Notes under the pieces: model-generated
What the model was told of the DNA's origin: nothing
Databases searched by the model: none
Seen by the model: the letters and a program-made list of their open reading frames with translations, nothing else
Assembly: GCA_963971575.1 (NCBI GenBank)
Contig: OZ020620.1
Span: 43,810,924 to 43,874,923 of the forward strand
Source: Liopterus haemorrhoidalis
Lineage: Eukaryota > Arthropoda > Insecta > Coleoptera > Dytiscidae
Length of the DNA: 64,000 bases
Direction of reading: 5' to 3'
Shown: positions 32,790 through 42,737 of the stretch, piece by piece
How positions within the stretch are numbered: position 1 is the stretch's first letter
Layout of the letters: each line of letters begins with the position of its first letter
Program-made: the position numbers and the translations under genes

Positions 32790-33115
32790 TTTATGTTTTT
32801 GTTCATTCTTTCTACATGCCTTACCCACCGTAGCCTTGTTAGCCTAATTACTAAAAAGTTAATTGCGAGTTCTTACGCATAAGCAAACCTTCTTTGGCTG
32901 GAAAGTTTCGTCTATAGGGATAATAGAACTGATACAAACGTCACACTGACCACGTAGGTTCCATATCTATGACCGGCAGTAAAGATACGACAAAGTAACA
33001 TTTTCTGCTCAATATGTCTATCTAGGTGTTGAGAACCTATTATTTACTTTTATTTTTATAGGTCAACACAAAACTCTTTACTGGAACAGTTGATTTTATA
33101 GTTTGTTTAATATAC
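32790..33115. other. No feature recognised
   Basis: The first bases after the fold-back (32776-32815) resemble the left flank at 32198-32238 ('tatagat(t/c)tttat', 'gttcatt'), suggesting a short direct duplication. Nothing else is seen. Confidence 0.4.
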
Positions 33116-33118
33116 TTA

Positions 33119-33356
33119 GGCCCGGTCTTTCCACCTTCAGATAAAGTTCCAGGTAACTATCTTACAGATAAGGTTATTTGTAACTTCATCTGCTGAATAA
33201 ATGTCAATACCAGTCAGTGAATCCAATACGTCAGTCTCATTATACGTTAGATAACTATCCGATAGATACATTTGTATAGAAAGAAGGGATGTTACAAATA
33301 ACCTTATCTGTCAGATAGTTACCTGGAACTTTATTTGAAGGTGGAAAAACCGGGCC
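33119..33356. mobile_element. PIF/Harbinger-type palindromic MITE, copy 1
   Basis: TTA duplications (33116-33118, 33357-33359) flank tips GGCCCGGTCTTTCCACCTTC and, inverted, GGCCCGGTTTTTCCACCTTC. The arms stay complementary for about 70 bp ('agataaagttccaggtaact', 'ataaggttatttgtaac'). 238 bp, non-coding. Copy 2 lies at 47447-47705 in the opposite orientation. Confidence 0.92.
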
Positions 33357-33359
33357 TTA

Positions 33360-34114
33360 GGATAATAACGAATTCAAATGACCTGACCGGAATTTGAATC
33401 TGGGAACTTTAAATCTCGAGACAGGGTCGCTACCTCACCAGTACCGAGGAAGGCTTTATTGTATCGATTATGTTGCTGTTATTTTATTGAGTTCGTTGAA
33501 GAATTTTATGTTGTGTAATCCTGACTTTAAAAGCAAAAATATGTATCTCTTCTACAGTCAAATTATCAAGTGTTCAGAGAATAAAAGTTGATTTACGACA
33601 CAACTTACATATTCATTCAGTAATAATATAAAAATATATGGCTTTAAACTTTTGAGTAAATGGCGAAATATATTAAATGAGCTGAAATAATATGGAGGAG
33701 TACAGTGCGCGACTGAAGCATGTATAAAATATATTACATTAATATTTCACAGTAACAACCAGAAAAAAAGCCAATCTTCGGAGTGTTTCACTTAATATAT
33801 GGTTCTTTTTCAGTATTCGTATTTTCTACGGATGTTACCGAAAATAGACGAAAGAACGCGATCATCCTAAACGAGGATAACGAATATTGATGAGCTGGTG
33901 AACGTCATTTTTAAAACTTTCCTGAAAAAATTAATTATGGCTTGGGCTGGATTTATTACTTTTACCTGACAATGAATTTATAAGTTTCTAAGTAAAAGTT
34001 GCATGACCTAGATAATAAATTTTCAAAATTGAATTACTACGTTTTAAAACTATTAATTAGTCATTTGAGTCTTCATAATTTCCAGTTATTTATATTACCA
34101 CCACTGGATCCTAC
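33360..34114. other. No gene recognised
   Basis: No assignable feature; the 65-codon ORF at 33394 has no family resemblance. Confidence 0.5.
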
Positions 34115-35160
34115 ACGTTACATCGAAAACTGATGTTGAAATCACACCTGAAATTGTTTTTGAAGCTCTAACTGATCTTAAAAATTCTGCTACATCTGGT
34201 CCAGATTCAATTAAAAACTTATTATTAAAAAATTGTAGAGATGATCTTGCACAACCATTATGTGAAATATTTCGTCGATCACTAGATAGTGGTACTCTCT
34301 CTATATCGTGGAAGCTGTCATATGTGACACCCATTTTTGAAAAAGGAGACAAATTGAATGCCAATAATTACAGACCCATAAGTATTAGCTCCTGTACTTG
34401 TAAGGTTCTAGAAAAAAATATCTTTAAAAATATTCTTAAATTCACTCTGAAAATAACATTATCTCTTGTCATCAGCATGGTTTCCTACTTGGCCGTTCTG
34501 TGTCTACCAACTTGCTTTACTGTACTGATTTTTGGACTAGAGCACTCGATTCAAATAACCCTATCGATGTGATTTACTTCGATCTTGTTCGAGCGTTTGA
34601 CAAAGTTCCTCACAAGAGGTTGCTGAAAAAACTGGAGCATTTTGGAATCAGAAATAAACTTCTACATAGGATTGAAGCGTTTCTTGCAGGAAGATATTTC
34701 TGTGTGAAAGTAGGAAATGTATTTTCCTCCTCAGCACCGGTCATTAGTGGGGTACCTCAAGGATCTGTCTTAGGACCATTGTTGTTCCTTATTTACATCA
34801 GCGATCTTCGTTATATCCTAAAATCTCCACACTGCTTCTACGCCGACGACGTAAAAATATTCCATAACCTTGTTTCTCAGTATGATGAACTTCAAAAGGA
34901 CATTAGTAATCTGTTTGAATGGTCATCGACCTGGCTTATACCAGTTAATATAAATAATACTAGTGTTCTTCATCTAGGCATAAACAATCGTAGGTTGCAG
35001 TACTACCTTAACGGTATTACTATCCAACAAGTTACTGAACAGGTTGATTTGGGATTGACAATATGCACAAACCTCAGTTGGTCTACACATGTGATCAAGT
35101 GTGTTAAGAAAGCAAATAGTGTGTTGTACCTTATCTCTAGTACATTTTTCGAAATGTATA
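34115..35160 (+). pseudogene. CR1/Jockey-like LINE reverse transcriptase, truncated
   Basis: Reads TDVEITPEIVFEALTDLKNS then ATSGPDSI...LLLKN, PIFEKGDKLNANNYRPISI (fingers), a frameshift near 34475, then YFDLVRAFDKVPHKRLLKKL (first catalytic Asp), [20 protein letters not shown] and CFYADDVKIF (catalytic Asp pair), thumb to about 35150. All main RT motifs are present, but one frameshift and loss of the endonuclease and C-terminus make it inactive. It ends abruptly just before a tRNA-derived SINE. Confidence 0.88.
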
Positions 35161-35170
35161 TTTAATTTTT

Positions 35171-35310
35171 CCAACCTCGGTAGTACAGAGGTAGTGAACC
35201 TGCTTTCCGTGCTAAAGGTCCCGGGTTCGAATCCTGATCAGAACATGGATATTTGTATTTGTCCTTATTACCTCTGCTCATTTAAATGATTTAAAAAAAG
35301 AATAGAAATT
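35171..35310 (+). mobile_element. tRNA-Gly-derived SINE
   Basis: 'cctcggtagtacagaggtag' resembles the 5' half and A box of tRNA-Gly, 'ctttccgtg' sits where the anticodon loop (TCC) falls, and 'ggtcccgggttcgaatcc' is a good B box. The acceptor stem does not close (no complement of the 5' end after the T arm), and a non-tRNA body with an A-rich end follows. So it is a SINE or tRNA pseudogene, not a working tRNA. It differs from the SINE family at 6552. Confidence 0.65.
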
Positions 35311-35379
35311 ATAAAAAAAAGCATTGCATCATAATTTATCACCGCTTCCAACTCGGATTAAGTCACCGTGGGAGTTGTA

Positions 35380-35965
35380 GACTTGAAACTTCACTCTTCG
35401 AAGTGAAAGGCCGGTGTACAACTTATATCAGCTAAAGAACGTCTAGATGTAGGTGAGGCTATGCTCAGCAAATAGCATTTTCCTAGATAAGTGAGGATGT
35501 TGTCTATACCAAGTTTGAACAGTGCATAGTTACAAAATTTGTTTTGTACATACGCGACACGTTCAATTTGGCACTTTTGCAAAGGATTCCAGATAGTTGA
35601 CGCATATTCCAAATGGCTCCTAACTAATAAGAAGTACAAAATTTGATAGAGTTAATATCTGTAAACGCATTAGTCTTGCGTTTAACAAAACCAAGCATTT
35701 TCAGCGATTTATTGTTTATAATATCAATATGTTTCGCAAACGAGGAAAACTGTACAAGATTTCTTTTATTGAGTATTCGTAATTTTATTGATTTTATCTT
35801 TTTTATTGATTGTTTAATTTATTGTTTTTAATATGTAGTGTAGTCATTTGTAGCCTTCGTTGCTGTGCGCCCGAATTTTTAACTAACTAACTAACGCAAA
35901 CGATAGATCACTGCTAAATAAAATACCTAGATCAGTCATTTCCTTAACTTGGACAATATCCGACA
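35380..35965 (-). pseudogene. LINE RT C-terminal fragment (interrupted)
   Basis: The minus strand reads SDIVQVKEMTDLGILFSSDL then SFAKHIDIINNKSLKMLGFV, KRKTNAF, a frameshift, VRSHLEYASTIWNP and QKCQIERVAYVQNKFCNYAL. This is the thumb and distal part of a Jockey/I-like RT. A 152-bp piece of another LINE is inserted at 35744-35895; removing it joins DLS to FAKHID in frame. Confidence 0.8.
35744..35895 (+). mobile_element. Very short 5'-truncated LINE insertion with 8-bp duplication
   Basis: GCAAACGA lies exactly on both sides (35736-35743, 35896-35903). The insert ends in a tandem AACT tail (about four units), the sign of a LINE 3' end, and has only 152 bp. Its text 'ttcgttgctgtgcgcccgaa' just upstream of the tail would be 3' UTR. 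Confidence 0.85.
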
Positions 35966-35969
35966 AACT

Positions 35970-36445
35970 TGGACAACCCGATCTAGCGTACGTAAATTAA
36001 CATGTTACAATAATGCATTTAGACTTATCAATGGGTTACATAAATATTGTAGCGCTAGTGAAATGTTTGTAATGAATGATGTATGTACTTGTATGACTGT
36101 CCTCATGAAATACGTTTTTAACCTGCGTGACAGATTAATGAAGTCTGCGAACAAGCTTGTTCATAACTGCATTACTTGTGATAACACTTTTAATATGAAA
36201 TGGTCAGCTGTTCATAGACAAATTTAGTCTGTCACCACATTATTTTACAATAATGTGTTAAAACGTTATTTCTTATAATGTAATTGTATAATAGTATTAT
36301 TGAGGACAATTTCAAACTTTATATGTTCTTTATTTTTGTTCATTATTTATTTATTTATTTTTTGTACAGTTTATCTTGTTTGTTTAATTTGTATGTATTT
36401 GTCTTTTTATTGGCCGCAAGGCTGTTAATAAAAATATATATATAT
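35970..36445 (+). pseudogene. LINE C-terminal region and 3' UTR
   Basis: Reads SVRKLTCYNNAFRLINGLHK then YCSASEMFVMNDVCTCMTVL, MKYVFNLRDRLMKSANKLV and a stop, followed by an AT-rich 3' UTR and a short TA-rich tail. YNNA(F/L)R.L.GLP.(Y/W).SAS.MF is the conserved C-terminal block of some LINE proteins, seen here without the RT core. Confidence 0.65.
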
Positions 36446-36469
36446 TCATTTCACTTAGGTGATACTGCA

Positions 36470-36830
36470 CTACCCTAGATTTTTTTTCCGTGAGAAAACG
36501 ATGCTTTTACACTTCTTTGGGTTGAGATGAAGTGGCGCTACATTCACTCTGTTAAGGTCTTCTTGAAATAGTGTTATATCGGTTGCTGACGTTATTTTAC
36601 AGAAAAGTTTGAGGTCGTTTGCAAAGAAAAGATTAAAACAAAACTTAATGTGTCTTCCCGTGTCATTCGCGAACAAGAATAATTTTGGTCCGATAAGCGA
36701 TCCTTGCGGAACTCCAGACGTAACCTCGATAACATCCGAGATGAAGCCATCTCTAAAGACGAACTGGACACCATCAGTTAAATACGATTTAGTCCATGTT
36801 AATAGCTATTAACAGCTATTAATAATTATT
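36470..36830 (-). pseudogene. LINE RT fragment
   Basis: The minus strand reads KSYLTDGVQFVFRDGFISDV, then SGVPQGSLIGPKLFLF and, after a frame change, NLFFANDLKLFCKI and RVNVAPLHLNPKKCKSIVFS. It holds the PQGS box and the catalytic box with FAND instead of (F/Y)ADD. It is short and inactive, and abuts a LINE 3' end of opposite orientation. Confidence 0.75.
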
Positions 36831-37387
36831 AGTAACTAATTGAACCATGCCGGTCGCCTTTTGGAAAGTTTATTATCAAATCCGAGAAAAAAATTTAACA
36901 CATTTAATTTCTACAGTTAATTTTAATTAAGTGTCAAATTATAAAATTAAAAATCTAGAATTTCAGATGTAAAAATGAAAAAAGGAGCCATATATGTTCC
37001 ACATACATACATGTTTCGTCTCATGGAAACGAAAGCACGCAACACGAAAGCATATAAAGCGCTTCATATTAAATTTCAGCCACTAATGAGAGGAGGATTA
37101 TTCTTTATGCATTTTTATTACTGGCACTTTTTTTATTTTCCATCATCGCAACACGAATTCAAGCACGCTATAATATTTAAATTAATTGCTCCATTTTACA
37201 CAGCTTTTAAACATCGTGAATTATTAGATTACATAGTGACCTAGCAGGAAACATGAAAAGGAAGCCGGTTTTATACAAAATATTGTATAACACAAAATGT
37301 TGTGTATTAATAATAATCATTCTTATATAATTAGAGCACTAAAATTCTAAGACAGCTTGGTAATCATCAAATCTATTATGTCTCTTG
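36831..37387. other. No gene recognised
   Basis: The 89-codon ORF at 36975 does not resemble a family I know. No repeat is shared with the rest of the window. Confidence 0.45.
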
Positions 37388-37674
37388 GTATAGCATAGGG
37401 ATTGTATACCGGTTTACCGGTTAACCGGTAAATTGACAAAAAAACGTTCGGTAAATTTACCGGTAAATTACAAAAATTTACCGCTAGTAAAAAAAGGTAA
37501 TTGTAAGTAACAATATACCTAATTATTAATTTTATGGGAGATATTTTTTGTTTAAATTTAAATTAAACTATTTTGGGCTTGAGAGCCGCTGTAAATCGTA
37601 CAGAATGTCAAGAAGTGTCAGTTCCACAAGCAAAAAACACGAAAGATTGGAAACAAATAGTAAAAAAAATTATG

Positions 37675-38715
37675 TGAAGTGTGAATTTTCACACATTTCT
37701 GGGTTTTGCAGGTATTTAGTAACTGAACGATGATTATTTGGGATGCCAAAACAAATTTTATATCAAAATATTTTTTTATGAATTTTAATTCGAATGCCTA
37801 ATACCATTATTTAAGTTTCTAAATATATGCAGTATTTTTTTATTATATAGCAAAGTTCATTAAGATTTTGAAAATTGCACCTATGGCTTCCATTGGTTGC
37901 TTACATCATAAGTCCCGCCCTTTGATTTCGTCAAACATAGAATTAAATTATAATTTCAACACTTTCCACTGGTTATTAAATTTACGCGTTTAAAAATTAA
38001 ATGCAACATTTACCAAATATAACTAAAATTTTAATAAAATAATTTAAACGAAATAAAAATGCAAAAAAAAAACAAAAAATAAAATCAACAGGATTCGAAC
38101 CCTAGTTTGCAAGTTAAGTTATATTGTTAAGCGTACGACAAATCCAACCACGCCACGAGAGCTACTGATCTGGTATGTTACACAACGTATTAAATAGTTA
38201 ACATATTTTAGTTAAAAACACAAAAAATGCGTTATTTTCCGAAAACTTAATCTGATCAAAAATTCCTGTTGTACTATTCCGGTTCACACTAATGTACAGT
38301 ACTTAGAATTTTTTCAGGTTTTTAGTTTAAACCATCTGGGCTACAGGGTGTGGGACAAAAATTTTTTTGCACAATTTTGGCAAAAATCGCCTCAAAATAA
38401 TTTATTTTGCAAAAATAAAATTTTGATCGTTAATCCACGTACTAAGGGCTTTCATTTGATACCCTACTCAGAATTTAAAAAAAATATTTTTTTTTTCGAT
38501 GAGCACATATTTGTTTATATTTTTAGAGGGATATGTTTTTTACATGTTTTAGTATTTTTCCTATATGCGGGTCAAAGAGTTGTATAAGCATGCCAAATTT
38601 CAACTCTCTAGGTTTAGCCGTTTGGCTACAATTTTTACCGAACAGACAGACAGACAGACAGACGACAAAATGACGGTATAAGGGTTTTTTGGTCATACCT
38701 ACAAAATCCTAAAAA
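37675..38715. mobile_element. Repeat family X, copy 3, nested in hAT
   Basis: Left tip 'gtgtgaattttcacacattt' with 'gggttttgcaggtat'; right tip '...atacctacaaaatcc', which is the inverted form of 'gggttttg(t/c)aggtat'. Inside are, on the minus strand, a tRNA-like stretch with a B box GGGTTCGAATCC at 38090-38102, then 'aatctgatcaaaaattcctg', 'aaaccatctgggctacaggg' and a six-unit GACA tract at 38641-38664. It is about 90 percent similar by eye to copy 4 over the right half. Confidence 0.7.
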
Positions 38716-38739
38716 GAATACTTCCGCCAAGAAAAAGTA

Positions 38740-38850
38740 CGGGAGAAGTATATTCAAATAGTATTTGATTATTTAATGACCATTCGTCCAACAAGTGTTG
38801 AATCAGAAAGGGTATTCTCGGGATCTGGATTATTTTGTACAAAAATTAGA
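38740..38850 (+). pseudogene. hAT transposase C-terminal (dimerisation) scrap
   Basis: Reads REVYSNSI.LF..MTIRPTS in outline; clearly MTIRPTSVESERVFSGSGLF then CTKIR. PTSVESERVFS..GL..TK.R is the hallmark of the hAT C-terminal dimerisation domain. A hAT MITE interrupts it, and 'FKFLEKLFFKKM' beyond (39135-39170) may be the continuation. It belongs to the 37396-39487 element. Confidence 0.8.
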
Positions 38851-39134
38851 AGGGCAAGTGGGGCGCCCGCCTCAGGTCCTGCGCTTCTACCGTCAAGTAA
38901 TAAAATAATAAAAAACATTAAAAATATTATTTTAAGTTTTATATTTGAAAAAAAATTTTTTTCATTGAATATAAGTATGTGTACTTTGTTAATAGTTAAT
39001 AATATTAAAAAAAATATTGTTATTCAATATATATATATATATATATATATATAGATGGGGCCCCGCAAATCCAGTTTTGGGGCCCCGCAATTCCAATTTT
39101 GCCCCGAGCCCCGCAAATGCTAGGGGCGGCTCTG
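38846..39134. mobile_element. hAT-type MITE with internal (AT)n, nested in hAT
   Basis: The right tip, inverted, is CAGAGCCGCCCCTAGCATTT followed by repeated 'gcggggcc(c)' words. The left end has 'gggcaagtggggcgcccg'. An (AT)12 run lies at 39030-39053. The CAGAGCCG(C) tip is typical of hAT MITEs, but I cannot define an exact 8-bp duplication here. Confidence 0.6.
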
Positions 39135-39495
39135 AATTTAAGTTTCTTGAGAAATTATTTTTTAAAAAAATGGTAATCAATAAAATGGTATTAGGTAATA
39201 GGTACTATATATTATTTTTGTTGTATTTTTATTTTTCTGTATTATTTTAATTCTGTTTCTAAAAGTTATTATAGTTTGTTCAGCTTTAGAACACACTTTT
39301 CACACTTTAGTTTTATATTTTTTATATTTTATATCTTTGAAATAAAAAATATGAAATGAAAATCAAAACGACTTATATTTTTATCACCTTAATTTCAATT
39401 TTCGGTAAATTACCGGTAAACCGGTAATTTAACTTTCATTTACCGAATTACCGGTAAATGAAAAAGTCGGTAAATTTACAATCCCTAGTATAGCA

Positions 39496-39756
39496 CAGGG
39501 GTCTCCAAACTTTTTCAGGAGCGGTCCATATAAAATAAATGGCGGGCCGGACAATTTAAATTCACAATTATTAATAAAAATAATAATTTTAATCGCATAT
39601 TATTTAGTTATAGTTTCGTTTTATTTTGCTATCTTCTATTATTTTAAATTGATGTTTTTAAGTAAGTAAACTTTTAAAAAAATGTCCACGGGCCGGATGA
39701 TATAATCTTGCAGGCCAGTTGATTTCTTCTTGAGGGCCGTAGTTTGGAGACCTTTG
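39496..39756. mobile_element. hAT-type MITE, 261 bp, sharing the target of its neighbour
   Basis: Tips CAGGGGTCTCCAAACTTTTT and, inverted, CAAAGGTCTCCAAACTACGG. GTATAGCA precedes it (39488-39495, also the right duplication of the 2092-bp hAT element) and follows it (39757-39764). 'gcgggccggac' and 'cgggccggatga' recur inside. It is non-coding. Confidence 0.92.
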
Positions 39757-39764
39757 GTATAGCA

Positions 39765-40329
39765 GCTCGAAATAGATCAATAGAATATGAATTTTCGTTA
39801 GTAATCAAATTTATTAAAAAAAAAAAAAAAAAAATTCACACGATATATCGTCACCCCAAAATAGGTTTGTAATATTCTTTTTAGTTTTTTGCTTTTAGTT
39901 TTAGTTTTTGCTTTAATATTTTACTTTTTGCAGCCACATTCGATATTTTTGGCTATATACTTGTTATACAGGGTGTTTGTTTGAAACGGGGCACCCCGAA
40001 AATCTCCTTTATTTGTAAAGATACAAAAAATCTTCAGAACAAAAGTTAAACTAGACAAAAAGGCCCATCTAAGGGTTACTATAAGAATTCTGAGGCACTT
40101 CCGGTTTCACCGGAAATGATGTCAACTTTTGATCTAGCATAGGGAATCGATAATTTTATATTTTTTTCCTAAAAGTACATTAAATCAGCGTTACAATGAC
40201 ACCAAAAAATCATATTTTTATGTTAACCATTTCAAAATGGCGACCATTTATTTACAAAATAATAATCAACATAAGTTTTACAAAGTTGAACGTAGCAAGA
40301 TTTGAAAACAATAAAAAAAGAAACAAAGA
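39765..40329. other. Single Tc1/mariner-like end and unassigned sequence
   Basis: After TA at 39967-39968, CAGGGTGTTTGTTTGAAACG looks like a Tc1/mariner-superfamily tip. The partner end is not visible, and repeat Y begins about 360 bp later. An A18 run lies at 39815-39833. Confidence 0.4.
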
Positions 40330-40470
40330 CCCAGTTCCAATATTCTTTCGTCATGACAAATATTTTCTCATTACGAAAATGCGGCGTACGCATTTCGTAA
40401 TCAGGCCACATACATAGACGCTGACAAATAGTTTTTTAATCAGACAGCTGAGCGTCACAATGTCTAGATG
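40330..40470 (-). repeat. Repeat family Y, copy 3 (inverted)
   Basis: On the minus strand it reads 'gtgacgctcagctgtctgat', 'taaaaaactatttgtcagcg' and 'aaatatttgtcatgacgaaa', matching 4865-5010. Confidence 0.6.
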
Positions 40471-41444
40471 TCGTAATCCTGGCCTAGGATTACCTTTGTG
40501 ACAATATTTAAAGATAAAAGAATGAGAGAACTATACAAATATAAATTCGATGCTGCATAAAAGTGTATTATTACACATCTAGGAACGATGATAAAATTTT
40601 GCATGATGGTCAATAAATCATTTAAGTGTCCCTTTGAGGAATTTATCAAAATTGTATATTTAATTTCATGTAAATAATTAAATTATAAAATTTAAACTTT
40701 GACAGTTCTGCCATAAAATATATGATGGAAAATCCAAGCGAGACAAATAAAATTATTTCTATAATTGATTGAATTAACCTCAATCTCCCTTTATATGTTC
40801 CATTTATCCTTTTATCTTCTAATTTATATTCATACTCTATCCCATTTATTTCTTTCATTACAGTTCTCACATTTTAGCAATTATTTTTCAATCATAACGA
40901 ACCATTTAGTTTTTCTCTCAACATGCTACGGTTCTTTATCCATTCTGCTTTAAAATCCAGTACTCTTTCTGTTATATACGACCATACTCTTTTAGCATTT
41001 TACTTGAGTACCGTTCTTTGCTTATACGCCGTGGCTGACGGCACATGATAAATAGCAAAAAGAAAATTGAGATTGAAATGTTAGCCTAACAGGGGCGGAG
41101 ACGGAAACATTTTTCGAATATTTTAATTTTAATTACATGGGGTAATAATTCATTCACTTTCTTTAAAGCTATTCCATGATAACATTAAGAATGAACGTAC
41201 TAAGAATGTAATATTTCTTAAGCTCTTGTTTCGGTGACGCGACCTCGGACAATTCTTGCAATAAATTAAGTTAATCTTCCAATCCAACCTCAACCACGTA
41301 CATCGACAATGCTTTGCGATAATCTGAGCCTATAGAGTTCTTTTGGAATGTGTATTTTCGAGGCGATAGGGACCAATTCGTGGCACAATCGTTTTTCCGT
41401 ACACCATACAGATACTCCATTTTATTAAAAGAGAAACCAAAAAC
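40471..41444. other. No gene recognised
   Basis: AT-rich; overlapping short ORFs on both strands at 40646-40953 have no family resemblance. Confidence 0.5.
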
Positions 41445-41552
41445 ATAATTCCTAACTATAGTTGAAGGTAATGGGATTCGGACCAGTCAGAAAATAAAAA
41501 CAAATTTATTAACTTCGCTAACGTTTCGATTTTAATTTAAATCTTCATCAGA
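41445..41552 (-). mobile_element. Penelope-like 3' end with hammerhead-like motif
   Basis: The reverse complement of 3405-3515 with very few changes: CTGATGA, stem GATTT/AAATC, CGAAACGTTAGCGAAG, then 'ctgactggtccgaatcccat' and 'taccttcaactatag'. Near-identity of the two copies points to relatively recent activity. Confidence 0.6.
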
Positions 41553-41949
41553 GCTACAAAGATATATAGAAATATAGAATTATTAAATTTGTAAGTTTAC
41601 ATGTATAAAATTATGATAGTGTTCAAATTTAACAAGTCAAGTAGTTCTATTATTAATTAAAGAAAAAATAGTTGTACCCGAAAAAGTTTGCTTTTGTAGC
41701 TATCAGAATGAAATTACGGATTTTAAGAAAATTTCCTTTTTTCAGACCTTTATTGTATGTAAAAATAATACAAACTTTTGTTATGAATTTAAATCAGTTT
41801 TATTTACAAGAAAACCATTCGAAACAAACAACTACTGTAACAGAATATATAAAAAATTTTAGAAATGATTATTTTTCGTATTTCTTCTGTGATTGTATGG
41901 ACTTTCTCGTATTAGCCCCTAAATATAGTCCCCCGTCATATTCTCATTG
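41553..41949. other. Unassigned ORF region
   Basis: The first part of a 123-codon ORF (41672-42043, plus) lies here. It overlaps minus-strand debris that I can place in a family, so the plus ORF is likely fortuitous. Confidence 0.35.
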
Positions 41950-42690
41950 TATTGCCTCTGATAACGACGTTCAAAGTCCATCACGTCTTGATGTTATCTT
42001 TAAATTGGTCCAAGTACGCAAAAGGACATTCTGCAACCCATGAGTTTAAAGTTATCAAGCATAGTTGCAATAAGCTCTTTGTAATGGTCTGCTCTGTTGT
42101 TTCCGAGAAAACCATGAACCACTGCTTTCAGGCTTTTCTTTCATGAGTATTGAGCATCTGTGAAAATTCGTCACTGGCCATTATTTTCTTTATTTGTGGT
42201 CCGAAAAAATAAAGGTAGCAAGGATATTTAGTATAACCGCCTATGCAAAGCGGTCGGAATCTTATGCATTCCTTCTGACTGACGTCTTTCCATAGACAGT
42301 TCTACAAAAAGTTTAAAAGCTGTCCTTCTTCACAATGGAAATAAATTTCCATCTCTTCCTTTGGCTCATTCCGTAATGCTCAAAGAAAATTACGAAAGTG
42401 TGAAAATGGTCCTTGAGAGTTTAATGATGAGTATACCTGGCCAGTGATAGGGGATTTTAAGATGGTTGGTTTCCTGATGGGATGCATTCCCATCAGAAAT
42501 CCGACCATTCTCTTGTTTTGATATATTCGCCGCAAATATAGCAGGATGAGTCTACCTCATGTTTACAACTTTTTGACGCCATTTTTGGATCTGCCGCCAC
42601 ACAAAATGCGTTGTATCGCATGCGCATACCGACTATGAACCACGTAAGTGAAATGCCACTTGCTTTCCACCCGCTCTTTCCCACCCTTAC
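41950..42690 (-). pseudogene. Relic of a multi-copy CxxC protein family
   Basis: The minus strand starts MASKSCKHEVDSSCYICGEY (Cys pairs), later YLYFFGPQIKKIMASDEFSQ, then KAVVHGFLGNNRADHYKELI and MLDNFKLMGCRMSFCV. Proteins with a short N-terminal CxxC unit and a '..FLGN.(R/K)A..Y..(L/I)...L..(F/Y)..LGC.MS' block occur in large numbers in insect genomes; I believe they are linked to mobile elements. Stops and frameshifts make it dead. The function is unknown to me, and the assignment is from memory of the pattern. Confidence 0.4.
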
Positions 42691-42737
42691 TTAATATAAC
42701 GCGCATCTCCTTATATGGTCGTAAAAATAAATAAATA

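Larger units (their letters stand above)
37396..39487 (+). mobile_element. hAT transposon relic, 2092 bp, with two nested insertions
   Basis: Tips TAGGGATTGTATACCGGTTT and, inverted, TAGGGATTGTAAATTTACCG lie inside the exact 8-bp duplication GTATAGCA (37388-37395, 39488-39495). Many 'taccggtaa(a)' words crowd both ends, likely transposase binding sites. Inside are a possible N-terminal coding scrap (37560-37670), repeat X copy 3, a hAT C-terminal domain scrap (38740-38850) and a hAT MITE. Most of the transposase is gone. Confidence 0.92.

Noticed and set aside
35171..35245. Functional tRNA-Gly gene
   Set aside because: A and B boxes are present but the acceptor stem does not pair, and a SINE-like body follows.
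38085..38165. Minus-strand tRNA gene inside repeat X
   Set aside because: The B box is good, but arms do not fold into a full cloverleaf by eye, and the same place in copy 4 is as poor; treated as a tRNA-derived part of the repeat.
41672..42043. 123-codon plus-strand ORF
   Set aside because: Overlaps minus-strand debris with better family resemblance; no recognisable domain.
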